Assembly: GCA_017461725.1 (NCBI GenBank)
Contig: JAFTXG010000003.1
Span: forward strand, 1-64,000
DNA: 64,000 nt
Reading direction: 5' to 3'
Source: Lachnospiraceae bacterium
GTDB lineage: Bacteria > Bacillota > Clostridia > Lachnospirales > Lachnospiraceae
The notes beneath the pieces were generated by a model that searched no databases, was not told the DNA's origin, and was given only the letters and a program-made list of their open reading frames with translations. The first letter of the stretch is position 1, and the number at the start of each line of letters is the position of its first letter. This document shows, piece after piece, positions 9,354-17,574 of the stretch. The translations under genes were made by a program, and so were the position numbers.

Positions 9354-9395
9354 AAAAAGGTCTCCTATGGTTCGCATCTCCATAGAAGACCTTCT
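9354..9395 (-). terminator. Intrinsic terminator after the small secreted-protein gene
   Basis: AAAAGGTCTCCTATGG pairs with CCATAGAAGACCTT around a 9-base loop. It belongs to the same sequence family as the hairpin at 535-577. The remaining bases to 9479 hold no gene that I can see. Confidence 0.7.
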
Positions 9396-9479
9396 ATCAT
9401 TTTTAACTATTTCACTTATATTCGCTTAATCCTTACTATAGTAAATTCATAGCTTTGCATTTACATGCTGCAAATGCTA

Positions 9480-9935
9480 TCACTCTACACTATATTGCAG
9501 CGTACCAGACTGTAATGTATCACTGCCTGCATTTTTTACATATATTTTATACATTCCGTCCGGCACACCTTCAGAAGAAATTGTTCGATTACTTATATTG
9601 CCACCGGAATAAGCTAAACCATAATATTTGTGTGTTTGTGTATTATACCATCCGACAACAATATCATTAACAGGTTCCCACCATGTCAACTGCTGGATCT
9701 GAATATAGCTATCCTCTCCGCTAACATAATACGTTGATGAACTATATTTATAGCCTCCACTCTTCAAGCCATCCAATGTCAATGCCGTGACCGCCAAAGG
9801 ACTTATTTCTTGATTACCGACAGATTCCACAGTAAAAAACGTATCTCCATCTTCTACCATCACAGCCGCCTGTGCCGTTGATGTTGAAAACACAAGTGCC
9901 AGAACAAGAGCCCAGCCTAACAATCTTTTTTTCAT
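9480..9935 (-). CDS. Small secreted protein of unknown function
   Basis: 151 residues from the ATG at 9935, which has a strong AAGGAGG site; 20 further codons upstream are open but unsupported. The first 23 residues (two Lys and an Arg, a Leu/Val-rich core, then T-A-Q-A-A) form a Sec signal peptide without a lipobox cysteine. The mature part is rich in Tyr, Ser, Gly and Trp and probably beta-structured, ending in a V-P-D-G-M-Y-K-I-Y-V-K-N-A-G-S segment typical of extracellular beta-sandwich folds. No family recognised. It lies downstream of the histidine-kinase genes on the same strand and could be a target of that system, which is speculative. Confidence 0.75.
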   Translation of the reverse strand: MKKRLLGWALVLALVFSTSTAQAAVMVEDGDTFFTVESVGNQEISPLAVTALTLDGLKSGGYKYSSSTYYVSGEDSYIQIQQLTWWEPVNDIVVGWYNTQTHKYYGLAYSGGNISNRTISSEGVPDGMYKIYVKNAGSDTLQSGTLQYSVE

Positions 9936-10009
9936 ATGCAGAACCTCCTTGTTATAATTAGATGAGCGCCCATCTTTGTACTTACAGTATATCAACCATT
10001 ATTATTTCT

Positions 10010-10213
10010 TCAATTATAAGTCCTCCAATTTTGACTTTTTGTCTGCAAATATTTTTCACGGTCATTTTCTACCAACAAATAATAATTTTTCCGCCTTCTC
10101 GCCCCAACAAAAGCTTCTGTATGCTTTATCATCAGGTCTATGTACTGATAAAGTAACGGACAATCCCGTTGAATTTTTTTCAGCCATTGCTCATTACACA
10201 GACAGTCATCCAC
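10010..10213 (-). CDS. Small hypothetical protein after the sensor kinase
   Basis: 67 codons from a GTG at 10213. The same frame stays open back to just after the kinase stop codon and its extra residues also look protein-like, so either a rare start or a lost start is possible. The composition (W-L-K-K-I-Q-R-D-C-P-L-L-Y-Q-Y-I-D and a basic G-A-R-R-R-K-N-Y-Y-L-L-V-E-N-D-R-E-K-Y stretch) is not random-looking, but no family is recognised and no clear Shine-Dalgarno precedes the GTG. May be a fragment of a longer protein. Confidence 0.4.
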   Translation of the reverse strand: MDDCLCNEQWLKKIQRDCPLLYQYIDLMIKHTEAFVGARRRKNYYLLVENDREKYLQTKSQNWRTYN

Positions 10214-10266
10214 AAAACATCGATATAACTCTGTATCCCGTCCGCAAAAGGGCTGCTTTTTGTCCT

Positions 10267-11586
10267 CTACTTAAATCCGATCACAAACAGTGTCAAGGCA
10301 AACCGTTCCGATTCAATCTGAATATCCACATCCCCGGAATACTTGTCCAACACCCGGCGTATGCTCTCCATCCCATATCCATGAACATACTTATCCGGTT
10401 TCGAGGACAATAACCGATCACCTTCCATCACCACTGCTTCAGCAATCGGATTAGAACTGTTAATGATCCAGAGATTTCCTTGTCGCTCCCCATAAAATTT
10501 GATCCAACGATTACTCGCATCTTTGATCTTCTGATTCGCCTCAATGGCATTGTCCAGCAGATTGGAAATCAATGCGCAGATATCCACGTCCTCGATTGCA
10601 AGACCACTCAGATTATCAAGCTTGATATCCACGTCAATGCAATTATTTTTCGCTTCCTCCATCTTTATATTTAGGATCAAATCCAGCATAGGATGATCTG
10701 CCCAAACTCGGGTACCGCTTTTTTCCAGCTTCTTCGTCATTTCCTCTGTGTATTGGATCGCACGGCCGATTTCTCCCCGATTGAGCAACTCTCCGATCAC
10801 ATTCAGGTGATGCTTTTCATCATGGATAAGCACTGCTTTTTCCTTGTACATTCGAGCGATCTGCTCATAATTGGCTTCCATCAAGGACAGTTTAACCTGT
10901 TGTACACGCTCCCGCTCCACCATCCTAATCTTCTGGACATACACAGCCCCAACACACCCTGTGATGATCGCTGCCAACAGAAACACCACCCAAAGTGCCA
11001 CATATTGGTCTGACACCAAAAAGATGTAGATACGCTGAAAATAGACCATCAAGATCGTTGCCACAATAATCGCTGCCATCTGGACCGCTTTTTTTCGTCT
11101 CAACCCTTGGAAAAAATGGATGTTTCTCTTCAGATTCTTTCCTAACCACACACAGCCTGCACTCAGAAGTAACAGATAAAGCCCTCTCCTGCCATCCATT
11201 TCCAATAAAAAAGTCCCCGGAAGCCCAAATCCAACCAACAGATAATACACCACCGACTGTGTAAAAAAATCCACCAGATGCAGCGCTACCCATAACAGAT
11301 AGATGAATGATACTCCGCCCGGAAACTGCATTCGATAAAGATATCGTACCGTCACTGCCATTATCGCCACAGCAAGCCACAACATACTGTTCGAAAACAA
11401 ATCTCCGAAGGCCTTGGTGTTCCAAGTAGTTAAACCGGAAATAAGTATCACCACTGCCGTCTGTACGATCCGCTCTATCCGCTCACTTCTTCTGGGCTGT
11501 GAACTCGCCTTGATCAAATCGTACGCTACCATCACTTTGACCATATTGAATACAAATTCACCTACCAGAAAGGTGAGGTTACTCAT
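10267..11586 (-). CDS. Sensor histidine kinase, AgrC/HPK10-like (GHKL ATPase)
   Basis: 439 residues. The N-terminal 220 residues hold about six membrane segments. A coiled linker leads to the H-D-E-K-H-H motif at 255-260, the phospho-acceptor region of the HPK10 class. The ATPase domain follows, with an N-L-L-D-N-A-I-E-A N-box near 340-350 and a G-Y-G-M-E-S-I glycine box near the end. The start overlaps the response-regulator stop by 4 bases (ATGA), so the pair is translationally coupled. Such kinases usually sense peptides, but no AgrB or AgrD-like gene is visible nearby, so the ligand is open. Confidence 0.9.
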   Translation of the reverse strand: MSNLTFLVGEFVFNMVKVMVAYDLIKASSQPRRSERIERIVQTAVVILISGLTTWNTKAFGDLFSNSMLWLAVAIMAVTVRYLYRMQFPGGVSFIYLLWVALHLVDFFTQSVVYYLLVGFGLPGTFLLEMDGRRGLYLLLLSAGCVWLGKNLKRNIHFFQGLRRKKAVQMAAIIVATILMVYFQRIYIFLVSDQYVALWVVFLLAAIITGCVGAVYVQKIRMVERERVQQVKLSLMEANYEQIARMYKEKAVLIHDEKHHLNVIGELLNRGEIGRAIQYTEEMTKKLEKSGTRVWADHPMLDLILNIKMEEAKNNCIDVDIKLDNLSGLAIEDVDICALISNLLDNAIEANQKIKDASNRWIKFYGERQGNLWIINSSNPIAEAVVMEGDRLLSSKPDKYVHGYGMESIRRVLDKYSGDVDIQIESERFALTLFVIGFK

Positions 11587-12299
11587 ACCACCCTCCAGTA
11601 TCCCATCAGTTTTTGGCGTATATCGCTAAGCAGGTTGCGGCTTATGTCAAGTGAAATATCCTCCCCCAATTCCACCGTCTCTGCATCCAAATGCGTCACA
11701 TGCATCAGATTAATGATCTGCCCACGGTTTACATAGACAAATTCCTTATCCGACAAACGCTTATAAACCTCTCCAAGTGGATTTCTCTGCTGATAAGTCT
11801 TTCCGTCCTTACAGTGAAAAAGTGTATTTTTCCCGTTTTTTTCGATGTAGTAGATATCATTCCAGTTGATAATCTCGTATTTGCGCTCCGTCTGTATCCG
11901 GTAAATCCGGCTGTCCCGCACACTCAGATTCTTCTGAACCTGTTTCAAAATGTCCGGAAGGCGCTTCTGCCATTTCTCTTTTGTGATATATTCAAACGCC
12001 CTGCATGAATAACCCGCAATCGCATACTTCTCATGGTAGGTCAGAAAAATGATGATCGCATTGCTGTCCATCGCCCGTATACGCTTTGCCAATTCCACAC
12101 CGTTTACATAGTCCATTTCCACATCGAGAAAATAGACATCATAAGTCTGATGCTCATCCAATACTCCAAGAAGTCTCCTGCTGCCATAAAAGCGCTCCAC
12201 CTCCACCGGCATCTTTTTCAGCGCAAAATCCTTTCGGATTGCCTCCGACACCTGTCCGGTGAACATTTCGTCATCGTCAACTACCGCAATCTTTGTCAT
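11583..12299 (-). CDS. LytTR-family response regulator
   Basis: 238 residues. The receiver domain (1-120) has an acidic D-D-D-E pocket near 8-11 and the phospho-acceptor Asp in Y-F-L-D-V-E-M-D. The LytTR DNA-binding domain (about 135-235) shows the family pattern Y-Y-I-E-K-N-G-K, then F-V-Y-V-N-R-G-Q-I-I-N and an N-L-x-x-x-R terminal helix. It is partner of the following kinase (4-base overlap) and starts 27 bases after a small cytoplasmic protein gene on the same strand, so the three are probably one operon. Target promoters cannot be read from the window. Confidence 0.92.
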   Translation of the reverse strand: MTKIAVVDDDEMFTGQVSEAIRKDFALKKMPVEVERFYGSRRLLGVLDEHQTYDVYFLDVEMDYVNGVELAKRIRAMDSNAIIIFLTYHEKYAIAGYSCRAFEYITKEKWQKRLPDILKQVQKNLSVRDSRIYRIQTERKYEIINWNDIYYIEKNGKNTLFHCKDGKTYQQRNPLGEVYKRLSDKEFVYVNRGQIINLMHVTHLDAETVELGEDISLDISRNLLSDIRQKLMGYWRVV

Positions 12300-12325
12300 T
12301 TGCCTTATTCCTCCATCACTTTTTC

Positions 12326-12877
12326 CTATAGCAGGAGATAATACTGATCCTTCTGTACATCATGAAGATATCTTGCATCTTCACTGATTAATAATTCAAA
12401 CACATGATCCTTGCGACTGTCCGTATTCATGTTGCTATGATATTCATAGCGACCAACCTCTCCGTTGATGACCTTCTCTAAGATATCTTCCAGAACCTCC
12501 GCGATGGGCATTGTGTGATATTTTGATGTACTCCAGGGGCCAATCACGGTTTTGATTCTCGATTTGGTTTGGGGAATCACCGCAACCGGAAAATACTGTC
12601 CAGCAAACTGAAGTTCCCTGAATGTACCCAACTTTCCCATCAGCTGATCAAACTTCTCACGATAATCCTCATACGCAAAACCCAATTCCAAATAAGCCTG
12701 CAAGGAAGCCATAGCAGAAAGCAAATACCGCTCATCTTCCGACCATCCATAGCACTCCGTCAAAAAATCAATTGATCCAATCAACGTCTCCCTTGCGGGA
12801 ACACCTTTGCGCATCGCTGCTTTAAGCGCCAATTTAACTGCCTCTACATCCTTCCGATCCACTTCGATAAATGCCAT
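12326..12877 (-). CDS. Conserved-looking hypothetical protein upstream of the two-component system
   Basis: 183 residues from the ATG at 12877, chosen for its GAGGAGG site. The N-terminal part is helical (D-V-E-A-V-K-L-A-L-K-A-A-M-R-K-G). There is no signal peptide or membrane segment, so it is cytoplasmic. The C-terminal region is more polar and ends with a Y-Y-L-L-L tail. No domain recognised. First gene of a likely operon with the LytTR regulator and sensor kinase, so it may modulate that system; that is inference from order and spacing only. Confidence 0.7.
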   Translation of the reverse strand: MAFIEVDRKDVEAVKLALKAAMRKGVPARETLIGSIDFLTECYGWSEDERYLLSAMASLQAYLELGFAYEDYREKFDQLMGKLGTFRELQFAGQYFPVAVIPQTKSRIKTVIGPWSTSKYHTMPIAEVLEDILEKVINGEVGRYEYHSNMNTDSRKDHVFELLISEDARYLHDVQKDQYYLLL

Positions 12878-13078
12878 CGCCAACCTCCTCAACAAAAATG
12901 CATGCAGGCAAAGGATGCGTTTGGCTCCATTTAACCATATCACATCCATATAATCAGTTCAATCAAAAGTCTGCCAAATTCATATTTTTTGACTTTCTGA
13001 TATTAACTGTTTAAGTTTATTCTCATATAATACACTTAAATTTTATTACTATTAGAGTTTTTCAATGAGGATGCCGAG

Positions 13079-13198
13079 ATGGTTTATCTGTCCCCCGCTG
13101 AAAAGAAAATGCTTGCCTAATTCCGTACACTTACCGAAGAACAGCAGCGCACACTGGAGGCTTTAGTTTCTATGGTATTTCGCACCTGCCGGCAGTAA
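13079..13198 (+). pseudogene. Decayed small ORF with one in-frame TAA
   Basis: Reading from the ATG at 13079 gives M-V-Y-L-S-P-A-E-K-K-M-L-A, then TAA at 13118, then F-R-T-L-T-E-E-Q-Q-R-T-L-E-A-L-V-S-M to a second stop. The parts form one amphipathic helical tail like those ending some XRE-type regulators (S-P-x-E-K-x-L-L ... L-x-x-E-x-Q). A CAA-to-TAA change would explain the break. The flanks at 12878-13078 and 13199-13300 hold no other gene that I can see. Confidence 0.45.
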
Positions 13199-13309
13199 AT
13201 CCTCTAAATTTATATCGTTATAATACTAAATTATAGATTAGTAGATACTGTATTTATTTCAATAAGTTGTCCTTTAATTCCATAATAATGTCCTTAAATT
13301 CTACAACTA

Positions 13310-13553
13310 AAAAGGTGAGAGTTTACATTTTTATAAACTCTCACCACAATGTTACTGCTGAATATTCTTTTTTCTTTAAATTCTCGTAATTCTGCCTGTA
13401 TCTCCCACTCCCTCCATTTCCACAAACGCAGGTTCTTGCAACCTTTCCACAAAAAATAGAAATATAATATCAACATTCCAGCGCAAATTATGGTATGATA
13501 TGCTATTTATCTGTCAGTTCCACTCTCTACAACGCACCGCTTCCTCATGGATG
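13310..13553 (-). ncRNA. Candidate small RNA or orphan leader transcript
   Basis: The interval runs from the predicted start point of the promoter at 13560-13588 to the terminator at 13314-13345. It has no convincing reading frame: the only listed one (13294-13476) runs through the terminator stem and lacks a ribosome binding site. It could be a small RNA or the remains of a lost ABC-F-type gene. Existence of the transcript is inferred from the two flanking signals only. Confidence 0.3.
13314..13345 (-). terminator. Intrinsic terminator, minus-strand direction
   Basis: A perfect 12-bp stem (GGTGAGAGTTTA / TAAACTCTCACC) with an AT-rich loop is followed on the minus strand by TTTTTAG. No supported minus-strand gene ends here, but a good minus-strand promoter lies about 215 bases upstream. 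Confidence 0.7.
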
Positions 13554-13559
13554 ATGTCC

Positions 13560-13588
13560 ATTATACACGGTATTTGGGCGATTGTCAT
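13560..13588 (-). promoter_or_regulatory. Orphan copy of the ABC-F promoter
   Basis: Read on the minus strand: ATGACA, 17 bases, TATAAT. The block 13558-13619 aligns without gaps to 9277-9338, the ABC-F promoter region, including the AT-rich upstream stretch. Confidence 0.6.
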
Positions 13589-13735
13589 TTCCTTTTGCGG
13601 AAAACAAAATAATTTTGAACCGTCAAACCATTCACATTTTGACTTAAATCAGTAAAATCTTAATTAAACAGAGCCGCCGTCAGTAAACGGATACTGCAGC
13701 AGCTTTGAGAAAATACACATAGGAGATGAACCATC

Positions 13736-14065
13736 GTGAACAAATACGAATATGACCTTCTCGGCACCATTATCAGAACAGCCCGGGAAGTAACCGGTCT
13801 CACCATCGAAACGCTGGCCGCCAGAGTCGGCATCACCGAACGCTATCTGTACCGAATCGAAAATGAACGCCAAAAACCCAGTTACCATGTACTCTACCGG
13901 CTGATCCGAACTCTGCACATTTCACCGGATGTAATCTTTTATCCGGAAAAGTACATTCAGCATGCCGGAACGAAAAATCTGGTCTGTATGCTTTTCAACA
14001 GCGATCTCAGTTCACAGGAGTTCCATAAGGTTAAGGATCTGATCGAGACATTGGATGAAGAGTAG
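13736..14065 (+). CDS. XRE-family transcriptional regulator
   Basis: 109 residues from a GTG at 13736, with AGGAG about 15 bases upstream. Residues 8-65 form a helix-turn-helix of the Cro/CI type: I-R-T-A-R-E-x-x-G-L-T-I-E-T-L-A, then R-V-G-I-T-E-R-Y-L-Y-R-I-E-N-E-R-Q-K-P-S. The C-terminal 40 residues are a short helical tail ending D-L-I-E-T-L-D-E-E. No neighbour is obviously controlled by it; the convergent M20 peptidase ends 90 bases downstream. Confidence 0.85.
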   Translation: MNKYEYDLLGTIIRTAREVTGLTIETLAARVGITERYLYRIENERQKPSYHVLYRLIRTLHISPDVIFYPEKYIQHAGTKNLVCMLFNSDLSSQEFHKVKDLIETLDEE

Positions 14066-14154
14066 CCTTTCGGCTGCTCTTCGCCCAGTGCCGGATGACA
14101 GGCAGATTGCCTCTTTTCTCTCGCAGCATACCTCCGGAATCGAATACTGACAGC

Positions 14155-15519
14155 TTATCGCTCCCCATACCGCTTCACCAGCTCCACGTAGAACTCCGGT
14201 CCGCTGGCCAGGTCCTCAACACCCATGGTCTCGTTCACAGAATGAACGCCGCCGGCGTTGCTTCTCTTGTAGAAGGAGCTGAAGCGATACACGTGATCAC
14301 TCAGATTGTACATAAATTTCGCGTCGGTGCCGCCGACGGTGATATCGGGGATGGCGATCATCTCCGCCTCGCGGTCCCCCGAAATCTCCACCAGCAGATC
14401 CTTGAACGCGCACTTGTACTCGGATACCGGTGAAGGGTTATTGCCCTGCAGGAGCTTCACTTCCAGCCCCTCGGGCAGAATGTTCTTGAAGTGCTGCTCC
14501 ACGGTCTCCAGGGTGTCGCCCTCCAGCAGACGGCAGTTTACCACGATAGACGCCTTCTCGGGAAGGATATTTGCCTGCATGGAACCGCTGGCCATGGTGA
14601 TGGCCATAGTGGTGTGGAACATGGACGCCAGATCGCGGTCAGCGTCAATCATGGGCACCAGCTTGTCCCAGTTGCCCTCGATGTCTGTCATCAGTTCAGC
14701 CAGCTCCGGCTTTTTCTCCTTCATGTAGGGAGCCAGGGTCTCATAGCGGGTCTTTACGGTCTCGGTGATCCGGTAGGGGAAAGGATTCTCCTCGATGTCC
14801 ATGATCGCCTTGGCGATGTGATACATGGCACCTTCCTTGCCGGGCTTGCTGGAATGTCCGCCGGGATCCTTGCGGGAGATCTCGTAATCAGCGTAGCCCT
14901 TCTCCGCAACGATCACCATGCACACGGGCACATCGACGCCCACGTTTTTGCCGGCTCTCAGTCCGCCGCCCTCATCCAGGATACCTTCGAAGCGAACGCC
15001 TCTGCTCTCCAGCAGACGGGAGATCATCTGAGCGCAGGAAGCCTCGCCCTTGCCGCTGCCCACCTCCTCGTTATAGCCATAGGCCAGATAAATGTCAAAG
15101 GAGGGCTGGTAGCCGATGCTCAGCAGATACTCCACCGCCTCCATCTGAGCGATCAGATGGCTCTTGCAGTCGGACGCGCCGCGTCCCCAGATATACCCCT
15201 CCGCAATGGTTCCCGCGTAGGGAGGATATTTCCACTTGCTGTGATCACCCTCGGGCACCACGTCCTGATGAGCCATGAACATCAGCGGAAGCTTTCCGGA
15301 CTCACCGGTTCCCTGCCAGTGATACAGAAGACCAGCGGTGCCGACCACCTCTTTTTTCAGGTGCTTGTGTACCAGCGGATAGGTCTCCTCCAGATAGCGG
15401 TGCATCCCGAAAAACACATCAAAGTCCATGTTCGCCTCATCGTGATCGGATACGGTGGGGAACTGAACCACTCCGCTTAAGTGCTTCGCGCAAATCTCCG
15501 GGTCAAATTTGTGTGCCAT
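14155..15519 (-). CDS. M20 family metallopeptidase (PM20D1/ArgE-like)
   Basis: 454 residues, cytoplasmic. The di-zinc signature is visible: H84-Q-D86 in an A-H-Q-D-V-V-P segment, the second metal Asp in W-G-R-G-A-S-D, and the catalytic Glu-Glu in Y-N-E-E-V-G-S-G. A dimerisation domain sits in the middle third with G-G-H-S-S-K-P, and a late H in G-G-V-H-S-V-N completes the site. Length and motif spacing fit the long M20 group that hydrolyses N-acyl amino acids or dipeptides. The start is preceded by AGGAGAG. It is monocistronic with no pathway neighbour. Confidence 0.92.
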   Translation of the reverse strand: MAHKFDPEICAKHLSGVVQFPTVSDHDEANMDFDVFFGMHRYLEETYPLVHKHLKKEVVGTAGLLYHWQGTGESGKLPLMFMAHQDVVPEGDHSKWKYPPYAGTIAEGYIWGRGASDCKSHLIAQMEAVEYLLSIGYQPSFDIYLAYGYNEEVGSGKGEASCAQMISRLLESRGVRFEGILDEGGGLRAGKNVGVDVPVCMVIVAEKGYADYEISRKDPGGHSSKPGKEGAMYHIAKAIMDIEENPFPYRITETVKTRYETLAPYMKEKKPELAELMTDIEGNWDKLVPMIDADRDLASMFHTTMAITMASGSMQANILPEKASIVVNCRLLEGDTLETVEQHFKNILPEGLEVKLLQGNNPSPVSEYKCAFKDLLVEISGDREAEMIAIPDITVGGTDAKFMYNLSDHVYRFSSFYKRSNAGGVHSVNETMGVEDLASGPEFYVELVKRYGER

Positions 15520-15663
15520 TTTCTCTCCTCCTGTTATGCATATGATATAAAGGTCAAAAGAGCATGCGTTTCATGCTCGCATGAAAATGCGAAGAAATCC
15601 GTATCTCAGTGATATCAAAAGATTTTCCAGCCCACTGATATGATTAGTGAAAATGTAGTAAAA

Positions 15664-15709
15664 AGGGCTGTCGAACTGGCGATGATGATCACCCTGTCGC
15701 GACAGCCCT
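15664..15709 (-). terminator. Intrinsic terminator after the 15734-16216 gene
   Basis: AGGGCTGTCG pairs with CGACAGCCCT, followed by TTTTTAC on the minus strand. Confidence 0.75.
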
Positions 15710-15733
15710 GTCCACTCATATACTTAATTTTCT

Positions 15734-16216
15734 TTAGTTCTTTTTCTTGTCCTTGGCGGTTTTCTCAGCAGACTTGCTGTCCTTCTTAAAACGATCGAAA
15801 AAGCTCTTTTTCTTAGGTGCAGTCAACACTGCGCCGCGAAGTCCCTTAACCTTGGTGATATAGAGACCGCTGATGGTAGCCTTTACCTCCTGCTTTACCG
15901 GAATCAGGTCAAATACCGGTGCATCACAGAGAAAAGTCATCACTCTGGGGCCGACCTTAGCCTTAACCACAGGCATCTTTACCCAGCGCATATACTTTGG
16001 CATGCTGTCGTACACCTGCTTAGGCATACCCGCATCCTGAATCTTCATCTTTTTCTTGTCGATGATCAGAATGTTTACAGTCTGAGCCATCGCCTCCATC
16101 ATTTCCTGCTGTGCAGCCTGCTTTTTCTGGGCCTTGGAACCAAGGAAATACAAGAGCGCCAGAACCGCCGCCAGCACAAGTACAATCACAAACAATACCG
16201 TCAAAAATGTATCCAT
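15734..16216 (-). CDS. Single-pass membrane-anchored hypothetical protein
   Basis: 160 residues. Residues 4-26 form one strongly hydrophobic segment without a charged N-terminus, so it probably acts as a membrane anchor. A Gln/Ala-rich stretch follows, then a compact domain of about 90 residues rich in Val, Lys and Met (P-K-Y-M-R-W-V-K-M-P-V-V-K-A-K-V-G-P), and a Lys-rich disordered tail. No family recognised. The highly basic tail would favour a cytoplasmic location for the C-terminus. Own terminator downstream. Confidence 0.75.
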   Translation of the reverse strand: MDTFLTVLFVIVLVLAAVLALLYFLGSKAQKKQAAQQEMMEAMAQTVNILIIDKKKMKIQDAGMPKQVYDSMPKYMRWVKMPVVKAKVGPRVMTFLCDAPVFDLIPVKQEVKATISGLYITKVKGLRGAVLTAPKKKSFFDRFKKDSKSAEKTAKDKKKN

Positions 16217-16306
16217 TTGTATCCTCCCGATACGCTTTCGTTTTATTCAACATATCTAGTGTATCATGACAAGCCGAAAAAGGCAACTAAAATTATGCTA
16301 AAACTT

Positions 16307-16492
16307 TTATATTCTGCTTTTCGGTTCTTTCAATCCGGCCGCCTCCAGCGCTCTGGGCCAGGGGCCAAGGAACGCCTTGATCCTGGCGCGGTCTCCCTCA
16401 TCAAAGTCGGCTTTGATCGGCAGACGCCCCAATTCCTGCGCCTTCTGTTTCAGCTGGCGGATAGCCCAGTTAATTTGAATTTCTGTTGGCAT
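16307..16492 (-). CDS. Small protein with one homing-endonuclease-associated repeat-like motif
   Basis: 61 residues. The pattern L-G-R-L-P-I-K-A-D-F-D, then F-L-G-P-W-P-R-A-L-E-A-A-G-L matches the short repeat often found beside HNH endonuclease domains (x-G-x-x-P-t-x-x-d-f ... f-g-s-W-x-x-a-L-x-x-a-G). Only one copy is present and there is no nuclease domain. Similar stand-alone small proteins occur in Clostridia. The ribosome binding site is weak (GGGAAA). DNA binding is inferred from the motif. Confidence 0.55.
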   Translation of the reverse strand: MPTEIQINWAIRQLKQKAQELGRLPIKADFDEGDRARIKAFLGPWPRALEAAGLKEPKSRI

Positions 16493-16628
16493 ATGTTATT
16501 TCCCAGTTCTTTACTCCTTGACTTTTTCGCTCTTTCCTACTCAACGCACCTGTTTTTGAACACGCCGTCTCTGAACGGCTCTGTTCCCGAATGCATCTTT
16601 CTGAATGCTCTGTATATTCTTCTTATAT

Positions 16629-17522
16629 TTATGCTGTTGGCTGTAATCCTTTCCTGGCCCGTCTGAACCGATACTCCGTCCATACCTCCAGCGCCAGCGG
16701 CATCAGACACAGCACCGCATAGCCCAGATAAAACAGGCAGGACATGGGGGTGATCGGGTTAAAGACTATCCTGGGGTCGTACTGCATGTCAGTCTGGCGC
16801 AGCATGACGCCCATCATGGTCACCGTCAGACAGGCAAAGGTCGTGATCACATAGGCCCGGTCACGGTTGTCAAACCGGTAGATAGAGAAAGCCGTCCTCC
16901 CTCGGAGCGTACTTCCCCGGCTCTGCATGGATTCTGATGCCGAGGTCAGCGACTCGATGGTCCAGGTGATCAGCATGGACAATATTCTGAGTCCATTTCT
17001 CATCCTCCGCAAAAGATTTCCCTGATCGATACCGCGCCCAATCCCCCGCTGGGCCATATTGATCTTCCTCGCTTCCTTTTTGATCCGCGGTACCATTCGA
17101 AGCAAAATTGCCAGGAACAAAGACAGTCTCGGCGAAAGCCTTCCGAAGAGATAGACCACCTTGTCGGAGGAGAATACCGCGTACACGCAGGACATCCAGA
17201 TCATGACTCCGGCCGCCACAAAGCCCAGCACGAATCCGTAGACCAGCGCTTCCACTGTCATCCGGTTTCCGATAAAATTTTGCCGGATCACCGTCACGCC
17301 GAAATGGTGGTAGCTGCTGTAATACAGGGCGAATGCCACAACAAGGGGGAGCAGCAGAAGGTTGAAAAGCAATGCCTTCCCGCCGTTTCGCTTGACACTG
17401 TAGGCGAAGGCGCACAGAAAGGAGATCGCCAGAAAGATCGGGTGGACAAATCCGATCATCCCGGCGATGACCGCCCCGAAATAGATGAAGTTTACCGCAG
17501 GATGACAACGCTCAAAACCCAT
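16629..17522 (-). CDS. ecfT: ECF transporter T component, second copy
   Basis: 297 residues with about six membrane segments. Two short coupling motifs of EcfT proteins are visible: A-Q-R-G near residue 155 and S-R-G in S-M-Q-S-R-G-S near 200; these helices dock onto the ATPases. It follows the S component by 52 bases and is last of the riboswitch-controlled operon. It shares the N-terminal C-H-P-A-V-N-F motif with the first EcfT, so the two are paralogues. Two T components in one ECF operon are unusual; one may serve a different S component. Substrate inferred (cobalamin or precursor) from the riboswitch. Confidence 0.88.
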   Translation of the reverse strand: MGFERCHPAVNFIYFGAVIAGMIGFVHPIFLAISFLCAFAYSVKRNGGKALLFNLLLLPLVVAFALYYSSYHHFGVTVIRQNFIGNRMTVEALVYGFVLGFVAAGVMIWMSCVYAVFSSDKVVYLFGRLSPRLSLFLAILLRMVPRIKKEARKINMAQRGIGRGIDQGNLLRRMRNGLRILSMLITWTIESLTSASESMQSRGSTLRGRTAFSIYRFDNRDRAYVITTFACLTVTMMGVMLRQTDMQYDPRIVFNPITPMSCLFYLGYAVLCLMPLALEVWTEYRFRRARKGLQPTA

Positions 17523-17574
17523 ACTCTTCCTCCGTCCTTCCGTATATGTTCTGCATCATTCTCTCTTCCCCTCA

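Noticed and set aside
13294-13476. 60-codon minus-strand ORF
   Set aside because: Runs through the perfect terminator stem at 13314-13345, has no ribosome binding site and a low-complexity sequence.
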